A DNA stretch of 64,000 bases. It comes from Clostridiales bacterium (GTDB taxonomy: Bacteria > Bacillota_A > Clostridia > Oscillospirales > Oscillospiraceae). Shown here one piece after another: positions 1 to 6,757 of this stretch. The notes under the pieces are model-generated. The model made no database searches. It saw only the letters and a program-made list of their open reading frames with translations, and was not told the DNA's origin. The translations under genes and the position numbers were made by a program. The stretch covers positions 20,567 to 84,566 of the forward strand of contig JAAVHY010000011.1 of the NCBI GenBank assembly GCA_014799485.1, given 5' to 3'. Within the stretch, counting starts at the first letter, position 1; each line of letters opens with the position of its first letter.

Positions 1-302
1 TAGGGGTTGCGGGGGTCCACCCCGTCCAGCGCCCGGATATGCGGGGTGCAGGGGGCGGACGTCTCGTTCAGGTCGTTTTCCTGGGGGCTGCTGGCGCCGT
101 ACAGGCCCATGTGGCAGTGGGCGTCGATGAAGCCGGGGAGGACGTGGCCGCCCTTGGCGTCGATCAGGCCGGTGAGGTCGGCGTCCTGGGGCATGTCGGA
201 CATAGGGCCCACCTGGACGATGCGGCTGCCCTTGACCAGCACGAAGCCGCCGGCGATGGTGCCCGCCTCCATGGTATGGATGGTGCCGTTGATGATGAGC
301 AT
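1..302 (-). CDS. Amidohydrolase family protein, N-terminal part (cut by window edge)
   Basis: About the first 100 residues of a metal-dependent amidohydrolase are present; the rest lies outside the window. The N-terminal beta-sandwich reads MLIINGTIHTMEAGTI, and the start of the TIM-barrel metal site is seen in LPGFIDAHCHMGLYG, where the HxH pair would bind the catalytic metal. This form resembles imidazolonepropionase-like and other cyclic amidohydrolases, but the substrate cannot be told from this piece. The ATG at 302 follows a good ribosome site (AAGGAGG). It lies downstream of a terminator that closes the yabPQR block, so it probably has its own transcription start. Confidence 0.8.
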   Translation of the reverse strand, partial: MLIINGTIHTMEAGTIAGGFVLVKGSRIVQVGPMSDMPQDADLTGLIDAKGGHVLPGFIDAHCHMGLYGASSPQENDLNETSAPCTPHIRALDGVDPRNP

Positions 303-450
303 AGCTATTTCCTCCTTGTCACGCTCGGATTGGACGCGCTCTTCCCGGCGGCTTCCCTCCGTCTCGGGCTGGTCTCCGAACCGCTGCGCGGTTCTGCGCT
401 CACCCTCGCTCCAGTCCATCCGCCGGGGCGCGTCTATCCTCACGCTTCTA
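303..450 (-). other. Intergenic stretch with a small inverted repeat
   Basis: No separate gene is seen. Near 382-398 there is a short hairpin with arms GAACCGC and GCGGTTC. The amidohydrolase frame stays open upstream to an ATG at 423, but that start lacks a good ribosome site and the added residues are low-complexity and charged. Confidence 0.4.
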
Positions 451-479
451 AAAAGGGGGGACGCGGATGCGTCCCCCCT
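451..479 (-). terminator. Intrinsic terminator after the S1-domain gene
   Basis: On the minus strand an uninterrupted GGGGGGACGC / GCGTCCCCCC stem with a 4-base loop is followed by TTTTT. It closes the yabP-yabQ-divIC-yabR block. Confidence 0.85.
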
Positions 480-488
480 CGTATCGGT

Positions 489-977
489 TTATTTTCTTCC
501 GCCCCGGCGGCTGCCCCGCTTCTCGTTCATGTGGAGTTCGGAGAGCTTGCTGTCGGAGCTTTGCATAAACTGCTTGAGCTGATCCTCAAAGCTGGCGGGC
601 CCCCTGGGCTGGGAAGGCTCGGGGACATAGCCGCGGCCGGGGGCGGGACGGCGGCCCTGGGCCCGGTGCTCACCTTCGGAACGGGGGCCGGGATTGGACC
701 CGCTTGGACGGGGGCCGGGCCGGCGCTCCGGGCGGGGCGGCGGGGGCAGGGCCTGCTTGATGGACAGGTTGATACGGTTGCTGTCATCGATGCCGATGAC
801 CTTCACCTTGACCTCCTGGCCCTCAGAGAGCAGGTCGTGTACATCGTTGACGTAGGTGTAGGCGATCTCCGAGATATGTACCAGCCCGGAGCGGTTTCCG
901 GGCAGCGCCACGAACGCGCCGAATTTGGTGATCCCCGTCACCTTTCCATCCAAGATAGAACCAACTTCAATCCCCAT
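489..977 (-). CDS. yabR: S1 RNA-binding domain protein (YabR / GSP13-like)
   Basis: 162 residues. Residues 1-75 form one S1 (OB-fold) domain, with GSILDGKVTGITKFGAFVAL and a central SGLVHISEIA typical of polynucleotide phosphorylase-like S1 repeats. The rest is a Pro/Gly/Arg-rich low-complexity tail, probably disordered and RNA-binding. Family members bind RNA or ribosomes and are linked to stress. In Bacillus subtilis yabR follows divIC, and the same order is kept here, 35 bases after the divIC-like gene. The symbol rests on synteny plus the S1 domain. A strong terminator follows. Confidence 0.82.
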   Translation of the reverse strand: MGIEVGSILDGKVTGITKFGAFVALPGNRSGLVHISEIAYTYVNDVHDLLSEGQEVKVKVIGIDDSNRINLSIKQALPPPPRPERRPGPRPSGSNPGPRSEGEHRAQGRRPAPGRGYVPEPSQPRGPASFEDQLKQFMQSSDSKLSELHMNEKRGSRRGGRK

Positions 978-1012
978 AAATCTCTTTTTTCCCTCTCATA
1001 GTGTAGGATTTT

Positions 1013-1303
1013 TTACTTGGAAGAATCTACGAACTCGATCTCCCCGGGCTCCACCAGTCCCAGGCGGTTCCGGGCGATGTCGGCCAGGTAGTCAGGGTCG
1101 TCGCTGTGGTCGATGCCGTCTTGTAGGGCGGCGTTTGCCTCCCGCTGTTCCTGGATCTGGCGGCTCAGCGCGTCCCGGTCGCTTTGGGCGGCGTTGAGCT
1201 GCGCCTGGGTGGACAGCAGGGCGAGCGCCACGGCGGCCAGCAGTACCAGGACCAGCAATTTTGTGGCCATTCCGGCCCGCTTTAGCTTCATGACGGTTCG
1301 CAT
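1013..1303 (-). CDS. divIC: Septum formation initiator, FtsB/DivIC family
   Basis: 96 residues if the upstream ATG is used; the ATG at 1291 (MKLKRAG) is an alternative with better ribosome-site spacing. One N-terminal membrane helix (TKLLVLVLLAAVALALL) is followed by a coiled coil (LNAAQSDRDALSRQIQEQREANAAL) and a C-terminal segment DPDYLADIARNRLGLVEPGEIEFV. That C-terminus is characteristic of FtsB/DivIC proteins, which link FtsL and FtsQ in the divisome. The gene order yabP-yabQ-divIC-yabR matches Bacillus. The upstream yabQ frame runs over the first two thirds of this gene. Confidence 0.88.
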   Translation of the reverse strand: MRTVMKLKRAGMATKLLVLVLLAAVALALLSTQAQLNAAQSDRDALSRQIQEQREANAALQDGIDHSDDPDYLADIARNRLGLVEPGEIEFVDSSK

Positions 1304-1763
1304 CCTCCTCCCCGTTTCTGGCGAAACGGTATAGCATGTTTATTTTATACCAATTCAGCCAATTTTGGAAGAGGTTTTTTTGATTTTTCAAAAATTTTTT
1401 CGCCCACCGTCCCGCCCGCCGGACAGGGGCGGTGGCCAGCCGCCACAGCGCCCGGACCCTCCCCGCCAGCCACAGCAGCGCGGGCAGCACCAGCCGGCTG
1501 AGGGTGAGGAAATACAGCCCGCCGCCCAGCGCCGCCGCGGCCATGTGGTAGATGCGCACACGCCCGTCGTCCCGCAGCAGGGTGAGGGCGAACAGGGCGG
1601 CGGTGACGCCCAGCCAGAACAGCAGATCCAGCAGGAAGGCCAGCCAGGCCAGCATCAGGCTCCGGCGCAGGGCGCGCATCCCGTCGTAGACCAGGCCCAG
1701 CGCGGCTCCCAGCAGGAAGGCCAGACAGAAGACCACCGCCTGATCCGCCACATCCACATACAT
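1092..1763 (-). CDS. yabQ: Spore cortex biosynthesis protein YabQ, with an unusual 3' extension
   Basis: 223 residues as the frame stands. The first about 125 residues are a YabQ-like membrane protein with hydrophobic segments VVFCLAFLLGAALGLVYDGMRA, LAWLAFLLDLLFWLGVTAALFALTL and GLYFLTLSRLVLPALLWLAG. YabQ is needed for spore cortex formation. After about residue 150 the sequence becomes Arg/Gly/Ala/Pro-rich and lies entirely inside divIC in another frame (1092-1303), so this tail is probably a read-on past a lost stop and not a domain. The ATG is 2 bases past the yabP stop, so the pair is translationally coupled. Confidence 0.85.
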   Translation of the reverse strand: MYVDVADQAVVFCLAFLLGAALGLVYDGMRALRRSLMLAWLAFLLDLLFWLGVTAALFALTLLRDDGRVRIYHMAAAALGGGLYFLTLSRLVLPALLWLAGRVRALWRLATAPVRRAGRWAKKFLKNQKNLFQNWLNWYKINMLYRFARNGEEDANRHEAKAGRNGHKIAGPGTAGRRGARPAVHPGAAQRRPKRPGRAEPPDPGTAGGKRRPTRRHRPQRRP

Positions 1764-1765
1764 GG

Positions 1766-2059
1766 TCAGCGCAGCAGGCGGGAGAAGAAGCCGCCCCGGC
1801 CAATGCCGTCGTCCTCGTAGGTGACGGCGTCCACGTCCCCTTCCACCTTCAGGTCGCCCCCGTCCAGGGACAGCTTTTCGATGTGCAGGTTTTCCCCGGT
1901 CACCACCATGGTGCCCTTGGAGGTGGACAGCACGATGGAATTTTCATCAAACCGCTCCACGTCCTCCACGCCGGACACGGTGAGGCTCCTGCGTTCCTCG
2001 ATCACCACATGGTGGGGGGCGGACAGCCCGCTTGTGGACAGGCCACCTTCATATGCCAT
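1766..2059 (-). CDS. yabP: Sporulation protein YabP
   Basis: 97 residues. HHVVIEERRSLTVSGVEDVERFDENSIVLSTSKGTMVVTGENLHIEKLSLDGGDLKVEGDVDAVTY, read in parts, is the YabP/YqfC beta fold: short beta-strands around a 'TSKGTMVVTGENL' core. In Bacillus, yabP and yabQ are made in the mother cell under sigma-E and support cortex assembly. The ATG at 2059 follows AAAGGGAG. The start codon touches one arm of an inverted repeat, and a sigma-E-like promoter lies just upstream. Confidence 0.9.
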   Translation of the reverse strand: MAYEGGLSTSGLSAPHHVVIEERRSLTVSGVEDVERFDENSIVLSTSKGTMVVTGENLHIEKLSLDGGDLKVEGDVDAVTYEDDGIGRGGFFSRLLR

Positions 2060-2118
2060 GGAACCATCTCCCTTTTCGTTGATGGTTCCATTCTATGGGG
2101 TTTGTCCCAGGATTATGA
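2058..2118 (-). promoter_or_regulatory. Putative sigma-E promoter and overlapping inverted repeat of yabPQ
   Basis: Reading the minus strand, TCATAAT (2118-2112), a 14-base spacer and CATAGAAT (2097-2090) fit the sigma-E pattern. An 11-base inverted repeat (ATGGAACCATC and GATGGTTCCAT, 2058-2068 and 2081-2091) overlaps the -10 box on one side and the yabP ATG on the other, with the Shine-Dalgarno in the loop. Confidence 0.55.
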
Positions 2119-2125
2119 GTGGAAA

Positions 2126-3274
2126 TCAGCCTTCCGGCGGCCCTTCCGGCTTTGCCGCCGGGGCGGGCAGCCGGGCGCGCAGATCCTGCTTCAGCAGGGT
2201 GTAGGCCACCGCCGCCAGCGGCACGCTCACCACCATGCCGGCCAGCCCCAGCAGGGAGCCGCCCACGGTGACCGCCGCCAGCACCCAGATGCCGGGCAGG
2301 CCCATGGACGTGCCCACCACCCGGGGATAGATGAGGTTGCCCTCGAACTGCTGGAGGGCCACCAGGAATACCAGGAACCACACCGCCTCCCAGGGGTCGA
2401 TCATCACCAGCAGCAGCACCGCCAGCACCGCCCCCAGGTAGGCCCCCGCGATGGGGATGAGGGCAAACACGCCCACCGCCACCGAGATGAGGGGGGCGTA
2501 GTCGAAGCGGAACACGCACATCCCGACAAAACACAGCCCGCCCAGGATGCACGCCTCCACCATCTGGCCGTTGACATACTTGGAGAAGGTGTCCGCCGTG
2601 AGGCGGGCGACGGTGAGTACGCGGCGGGCCGCCCGCTCGGGCAGATAGGCCCGCACCAGGCGGCGGCACTGGGCGGTGAGCCGGGGCGCGCCGGACAGCA
2701 TATAGATGGAGAACACCAGGGAGATGACCCCGGTGATCACCCCGGACACCACCACGCTGGTCATGGTGATCAGGTGGGGCAGGGTGTTGGTGAGGGCGTC
2801 CAGCGCCCCGGTGAGCAGGTTCTTCAGCGAGTCGCTGATGCCGGTGGACAGATCCAGGTTGGCCAACTGTTCCAGCTCCAGCTTGGCCGCCAGCCAGTGG
2901 AACAGCTCCTGGAAGTTGGCGGCGTAGGTGCTCAGATTGCCCACGAACATCTCAAGGCTGTGGGTGAGCTCGGGCACCACCAGGGACACCAGCACGGTGA
3001 CCAGCGCCGCTACAAGCAGGTAGGCGGTGACCACCGCCAGGGGCCGGGCGGCTTTGCGCGCTTTTTTAGGCAGGGCGCTTTCGTACAGCCGGGCGAAGAA
3101 GGAACAGGGACGGTTGAGGATGAAGGCGATGACCCCGCCGATGACGAGGGGCCTGAAGGCCCCCGCCACCCCGCCCAGCCAGCCGGCCACCGCGTCCAGC
3201 TTGACGATGACGGCCACGAGGACAACGGTGTAGGTGATAAGCAGCAGCAGGCTGCGGAACAGCTTTTTGTCCAT
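2126..3274 (-). CDS. AI-2E family membrane transporter
   Basis: 382 residues from the ATG at 3274, chosen because GGGAGG lies 9 bases upstream; a longer frame to 3334 has no such site and would run across the promoter. About eight hydrophobic segments are arranged as in the AI-2E (YdgG/TqsA, UPF0118) family, with the conserved motifs FSIYMLSG, YVNGQMVEACILGGLCFVG, IPIAGAYLGAVLAVLLL and QQFEGNLIYPRVVG. Family members export small metabolites or exchange sodium; the substrate here is unknown. It lies between tyrA and the sporulation genes and has its own promoter. Confidence 0.87.
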   Translation of the reverse strand: MDKKLFRSLLLLITYTVVLVAVIVKLDAVAGWLGGVAGAFRPLVIGGVIAFILNRPCSFFARLYESALPKKARKAARPLAVVTAYLLVAALVTVLVSLVVPELTHSLEMFVGNLSTYAANFQELFHWLAAKLELEQLANLDLSTGISDSLKNLLTGALDALTNTLPHLITMTSVVVSGVITGVISLVFSIYMLSGAPRLTAQCRRLVRAYLPERAARRVLTVARLTADTFSKYVNGQMVEACILGGLCFVGMCVFRFDYAPLISVAVGVFALIPIAGAYLGAVLAVLLLVMIDPWEAVWFLVFLVALQQFEGNLIYPRVVGTSMGLPGIWVLAAVTVGGSLLGLAGMVVSVPLAAVAYTLLKQDLRARLPAPAAKPEGPPEG

Positions 3275-3305
3275 GGGAACAGGCCTCCCATACAATGTTT
3301 TCCTC

Positions 3306-3334
3306 AGTTTATCATGGGGGGCCTGCCGCGTCAA
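3306..3334 (-). promoter_or_regulatory. Probable sigma-A promoter for the AI-2E permease
   Basis: Minus strand TTGACG (3334-3329), 17-base spacer, TAAACT (3311-3306), between the tyrA stop and the permease start. Confidence 0.55.
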
Positions 3335-3346
3335 TTTAAGATTCCT

Positions 3347-4225
3347 TTAGAACTTGGGGCGCACGTCGTCGCCGCGGGCCCGCTCCAGGTCGATCTGCTT
3401 CTTCCGGCCCGACGCGTGGGCCAGCATGGCGGAGAGCGTCTCCCGGTCATTGTTCTCGATGGCCACCCGGTACTGGCGCATCCGCGCCTCCAGCGCCCCC
3501 ACCACTTTGGCGAGGGCGGGGGCGTTGAGGGTGAACAGCTGGGTCCACATGGCCGGATCCAGGGCGGCCACCCGGGTACAGTCCCGGAAGGAGCCGCCCT
3601 CGAAGCCCTTGCAGGAGAACAGCCCGTCGTCGTCGCACACCGACACGGCGATGACGTGCATGAGCTGGCTGGTGTAAGCAATCATCTCGTCGTGGCGCTC
3701 CGGGGTGGTTACGATGACATCGCCGAACCGGCAGTGCTCCGCCATGCGGTGGAGCAGGTCCAGATGCTCCTGGGTGGCCCTGGGGCCGGGGGTGACGATA
3801 AAGTGGGTGTTGCGGAACAGCCCGGCCTCGGCGTTGTCGATGCCGGACACCTCCTTGCCCGCCATGGGGTGGCAGCCGATGAAGTCCACACCGTCGGGCA
3901 GGCATTGGGCCGCCTCCATGACGGCGGTCTTGACGCCGCACACGTCCCAAATCAGGCACCCGGGCTTGAAGCGTTCCCGGTGCTCCCGCAAAAAGCCGGT
4001 GATGCCAGCCGGATCCTGGCACAGGATGACCACATCCGCCCCGGGCAGCTCGGCGGCGGGGTCGAAGGTGAGGCGGTCCGCCGCATGCTTTGCCGCGGCC
4101 TTCTCATAGGTGGACTGGGAGCGCGCCGCCCCCACCACCTCGTAGTCCTCGAAGCCTTGCAGCGCCATGGCCAGCGAGCCGCCGATGAGCCCTAAGCCCA
4201 CCACTAAAATACGCTTTTGCTCCAT
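3347..4225 (-). CDS. tyrA: Prephenate dehydrogenase
   Basis: 292 residues. It catalyses the NAD-dependent oxidative decarboxylation of prephenate to 4-hydroxyphenylpyruvate, the committed step to tyrosine. The N-terminal Rossmann motif is ILVVGLGLIGGSLAMAL. The catalytic region includes IGCHPMAGKEVSGIDNA, with the conserved His and Gly-Lys-Glu, and RHDEMIAYTSQLMHV. No ACT or chorismate mutase domain is attached, so feedback control by an ACT domain is not visible. It starts 21 bases after aroF, with GAGGGG upstream, and belongs to the same transcript as the Tyr-rich leader peptide. Confidence 0.95.
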   Translation of the reverse strand: MEQKRILVVGLGLIGGSLAMALQGFEDYEVVGAARSQSTYEKAAAKHAADRLTFDPAAELPGADVVILCQDPAGITGFLREHRERFKPGCLIWDVCGVKTAVMEAAQCLPDGVDFIGCHPMAGKEVSGIDNAEAGLFRNTHFIVTPGPRATQEHLDLLHRMAEHCRFGDVIVTTPERHDEMIAYTSQLMHVIAVSVCDDDGLFSCKGFEGGSFRDCTRVAALDPAMWTQLFTLNAPALAKVVGALEARMRQYRVAIENNDRETLSAMLAHASGRKKQIDLERARGDDVRPKF

Positions 4226-4246
4226 GAAAAGCGCCCCTCTCTTTCG

Positions 4247-5263
4247 TTACAGTTCCCGCCCGACGCAGGCGGCCACGGTTTTGAGCTTGCCCATGATGCC
4301 GTCAAACTGCTCCGGGGTGACGGACTGGGCCCCGTCGCACAGGGCGCAGGCCGGATTGTTGTGCACCTCGATGATGAGCCCGTCCGCCCCGGCGGCCACC
4401 GCCGCCATGGCCATGCGCTCCACCATCCACGCCTTGCCGCAGGCGTGGGAGGGGTCCACCACCACCGGCAGGTGGCTCTGCCGCTTCACCGCCAGCACCG
4501 CCGACAGGTCCAGGGTGTTGCGGGTATAGGTCTCGAAGGTGCGGATGCCCCGCTCGCACAGGATGACGTTGGGGTTGCCGCCGGCCATGATATACTCCGC
4601 GCTCATCAGCCACTCCTCGATGGTGGAGGACAGTCCCCGCTTGAGCAGGATGGGCTTGTTGGTGTGGCCCACCTTCTTGAGCAGGTCGAAGTTCTGCATA
4701 TTCCGGGCCCCGATCTGGATCACGTCCACCGCCTCCTCGAAGAGGGGGAGCTGGTCGGCGCTCATCAGCTCGGACACGATGGGCAGGCCGGTGGCCTTCC
4801 GGGCCTCGTCCAGCAGGAGCACGCCCTCCACCCCCTTGCCCTGGAAGGCGTAGGGGGAGGTGCGGGGCTTGTACGCGCCGCCCCGCAGGGCCACGGCGCC
4901 GGAGTTCTGCACCGACTTGGCCACCTCCAGGATCTGTTCCTCGCTCTCCACCGAGCAGGGGCCCGCGATGACCGCCAGCTTGTTCCCGCCGATGGTCACG
5001 CCGCCGCCCATGTCGATCACCGAATCGTCGGGGTGGTACTTGCGGTTGGCCTTTTTGTAGGGCTCGCTCACCCGCATGACCCGCTCCACGCCGGAAAGCT
5101 GGGCCAGCGTCTCCTGGTTCAGGCCGCTGGCGTCGCCCTCGGCGCCCAGGATGGTGGTCTCGCTGCCCTTGGACACCATCACCCGGACGCCGCCCGCCTC
5201 CATGGCGTGGACGGCCTGTTCCAGCTGCTCGGCGGTAAAATCGTGCTTCATAATGACTACCAT
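4247..5263 (-). CDS. aroF: 3-deoxy-7-phosphoheptulonate synthase (DAHP synthase)
   Basis: 338 residues. It condenses phosphoenolpyruvate and erythrose 4-phosphate, the first step of the shikimate pathway. An N-terminal ferredoxin-like regulatory domain (about residues 1-65, MVVIMKHDFTAEQLEQAV) precedes the catalytic barrel, as in Thermotoga-type (AroF/AroG, type I beta) enzymes. Catalytic signatures are VIAGPCSVESEEQI, RGGAYKPRTSPYAFQG, KRGLSSTIEEWLMSAEYI, VVVDPSHACG and EVHNNPACALCDG. It is the first enzyme gene of an operon with tyrA. The 5' leader carries a Tyr-codon-rich peptide and a terminator, which points to control by tyrosine supply. Confidence 0.95.
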   Translation of the reverse strand: MVVIMKHDFTAEQLEQAVHAMEAGGVRVMVSKGSETTILGAEGDASGLNQETLAQLSGVERVMRVSEPYKKANRKYHPDDSVIDMGGGVTIGGNKLAVIAGPCSVESEEQILEVAKSVQNSGAVALRGGAYKPRTSPYAFQGKGVEGVLLLDEARKATGLPIVSELMSADQLPLFEEAVDVIQIGARNMQNFDLLKKVGHTNKPILLKRGLSSTIEEWLMSAEYIMAGGNPNVILCERGIRTFETYTRNTLDLSAVLAVKRQSHLPVVVDPSHACGKAWMVERMAMAAVAAGADGLIIEVHNNPACALCDGAQSVTPEQFDGIMGKLKTVAACVGREL

Positions 5264-5300
5264 GATCTATCGTCTCCTTTTGATTTGTTTCAGAACATAC

Positions 5301-5327
5301 AAAAAGCGGCCGCCCTTTGGCAGCCGC
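5301..5327 (-). terminator. Attenuator terminator in the aroF-tyrA leader
   Basis: On the minus strand GCGGCTGCC, loop AAAG, GGCGGCCGC (9 pairs with one G-U), then TTTTT. It lies between the leader peptide stop (5351) and the aroF ribosome site, where it would block aroF-tyrA transcription unless an alternative fold forms. Confidence 0.85.
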
Positions 5328-5350
5328 GCTCAGCAGAACAGCGGGAACCT

Positions 5351-5419
5351 TCAAGGGCATGACGAAACGCCGCTATCATAATAGCGGTAATAGCCATACC
5401 CATAGTTCCGGCGGTCCAT
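5351..5419 (-). CDS. Tyrosine-rich leader peptide of the aroF-tyrA operon (attenuator peptide)
   Basis: 22 codons, ATG at 5419 and TGA at 5351-5353, preceded by AAAAAAGGAGGACTGCGC, a near-ideal ribosome site. The centre reads NYGYGYYRYYD: six of ten consecutive codons are Tyr, far above chance. The codons ACC-CGC-TAT-TAT region can also fold into a 7-bp hairpin (CCGCTAT / ATAGCGG), and the second arm contains AGCGGC, which is complementary to sequence in the downstream terminator. This is the design of ribosome-mediated attenuation: a ribosome stalled at Tyr codons would free the second arm and favour read-through into aroF-tyrA. The mechanism is inferred; the peptide, promoter and terminator are seen directly. 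Confidence 0.85.
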   Translation of the reverse strand: MDRRNYGYGYYRYYDSGVSSCP

Positions 5420-5449
5420 GCGCAGTCCTCCTTTTTTGCTTCTTACGGT

Positions 5450-5478
5450 ACACTAACACTTTTAAGCGTAAAAGTCAA
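5450..5478 (-). promoter_or_regulatory. Sigma-A promoter of the aroF-tyrA leader transcript
   Basis: Minus strand TTGACT (5478-5473), 17-base spacer, TAGTGT (5455-5450), placed about 31 bases before the leader peptide ATG. Confidence 0.7.
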
Positions 5479-5489
5479 GAGGGAATTTT

Positions 5490-5517
5490 GAGGACGCCTG
5501 ATTGCTCAGGCGTCCTC
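5490..5517. terminator. Hairpin between the amidase gene and the aroF promoter
   Basis: Inverted repeat with arms GAGGACGCCTG and CAGGCGTCCTC around a 5-base loop. On the minus strand it follows the amidase stop at once, but only AAAATT follows it, so the U-tract is poor and termination may be inefficient. Confidence 0.55.
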
Positions 5518-5525
5518 TTTGCGTT

Positions 5526-6320
5526 TCAGTCTAACTTGCCCAACCGGTCCAGCACCGTCAGCGTCCGGCACAGGTCCTCGGACAGGTTCAGCTCACCGTT
5601 GCCGGTGCCGTTCAGCGCGCCCTTGTCCATCGCCTTCTGCACGGCGCCCTTGTACCACGCGGGCACGTCCGCCAGGGTCTTGTAATAGGTCATATCCTCT
5701 TCCTCCTCCTTGTTTCCGCCGTCCATGATCCGGGCCACGTCGGCCCGGAAATCGTTCATATCGAACCCAAACCGGGGGAACCAGTTGTAGATATCCCCGT
5801 GGTTGGAGGCCACCCCCCGGCGGTAGCCGTCCTGGTGGCAGATCACCACCCCGTCGGCCAGCGGATCCAGGCCGTACTGCTTGCACAGCATGGCGGTGAG
5901 CTCCGCGGCGGTCTGGTACGCCTGCTTGAAATATGCCGGGTCGGTGAGGCCGTCCTCACACATCTCGAAGGAGATGTGGGTGTCGTTGGCGCTTTTGCCG
6001 CTGGTGCCCTTCCCCGCGTGCCAGCCCCGGTGGTCCCAGGGCAGGGTCTGCACCGCCGCCACCGTGCCGTCCGCCAGCTTTCCGATGAACCCGTGGACGC
6101 AGGCGTCCAGGCCGGGGCGGTTCCAGTGGTTGCCGTTGGGGTTGGTCCCCAGCGCCGCCAGCAGCCCCTCGCGCCCCGGGGTGGAGGCCACGGGCTGGAC
6201 ATACCGGCGCAGGTTGGGGTTGTTGGCCCCGGTGGAATGCACCATCACGCCCAGGGGCTTGATGGTGCGCTTCTTTTTGTAGCAGTCGCTTTCGGTGAGG
6301 ACGCAGTTCAGCAGCTTCAT
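5526..6320 (-). CDS. N-acetylmuramoyl-L-alanine amidase, phage endolysin-like
   Basis: 264 residues from the ATG at 6320. An amidase_2-type domain (about residues 15-185) carries GVMVHSTGA with the first zinc His, then WHAGKG, HISFEMCED and ICHQDGYRRGVASNHGDIYNWFPRFG with further zinc and catalytic positions. It would cut the amide bond between MurNAc and the stem peptide. The C-terminal about 60 residues (YYKTLADVPAWYKGAVQKAMDKGALNGTGNGELNLSEDLCRTLTVLDRLGKLD, read in parts) look like an SLH-like or cell-wall binding repeat common on clostridial phage lysins. The ATG overlaps the holin stop (ATGA). No other phage genes are near. Confidence 0.88.
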   Translation of the reverse strand: MKLLNCVLTESDCYKKKRTIKPLGVMVHSTGANNPNLRRYVQPVASTPGREGLLAALGTNPNGNHWNRPGLDACVHGFIGKLADGTVAAVQTLPWDHRGWHAGKGTSGKSANDTHISFEMCEDGLTDPAYFKQAYQTAAELTAMLCKQYGLDPLADGVVICHQDGYRRGVASNHGDIYNWFPRFGFDMNDFRADVARIMDGGNKEEEEDMTYYKTLADVPAWYKGAVQKAMDKGALNGTGNGELNLSEDLCRTLTVLDRLGKLD

Positions 6321-6529
6321 GCCCCACCGCTCCCTTTCTGTGCCGTCCGCTCCAGCTGGGAACCGAAGTAGAAGGCGATGATGACGGTGTACACCGTCAT
6401 GAAATCCTGGTCGATCCGGCCCCGCAGCGTCATCACGGCGAACACCGCCGTCAGCACCAGGGTCACCAGCGACTTGACGCACAGCAGCCGGGCCAGCCGG
6501 TTGGCCAATACTTCTTTTACCTCTTTCAT
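6317..6529 (-). CDS. Small holin-like membrane protein
   Basis: 70 residues from the ATG at 6529, which follows AGAGGAGAATTGG. Two hydrophobic helices, LCVKSLVTLVLTAVFAVMTLRG and FMTVYTVIIAFYFGSQ, are joined by a short charged turn, with a charged N-terminus (MKEVKEVLANRLARL). Size, topology and the four-base overlap with an amidase gene match phage-type holins of Clostridia that release the endolysin. The pair sits alone between aroF and hpf, so it may be a phage remnant or a captured lysis module. Confidence 0.75.
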   Translation of the reverse strand: MKEVKEVLANRLARLLCVKSLVTLVLTAVFAVMTLRGRIDQDFMTVYTVIIAFYFGSQLERTAQKGSGGA

Positions 6530-6681
6530 CCAATTCTCCTCTCTGTTTCTGTTTCGGACGGGGATCCCTCGGCAGGGGGCCCCAACCACGGCTATGCGCG
6601 CCGCTCCGCCGCCGTGCCTGTCCAATCCCCGGCAGGTGTCAAAATTCCCGCCCCGCAGGGTAAAAAGAAACAAAAAAAGAA

Positions 6682-6711
6682 TTGCCTATTTGCGTGCAAT
6701 TGTGCTATAAT
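6682..6711 (+). promoter_or_regulatory. Sigma-A promoter of hpf
   Basis: TTGCCT (6682-6687), 18-base spacer, TATAAT (6706-6711). A small hairpin GGGAGC / GCTCCC lies in the 5' leader at 6721-6737, followed by AAAGGAG before the ATG. Confidence 0.75.
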
Positions 6712-6757
6712 ACAAACACGGGGAGCACACCGCTCCCAACCGAAAGGAGCTGAGCAC

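Noticed and set aside
1883..4195. A plus-strand open frame of 770 codons
   Set aside because: It lies opposite the AI-2E and tyrA genes, has a His/Gly/Gln-rich low-complexity product and no family motif; it is the usual antisense shadow of GC-rich genes.
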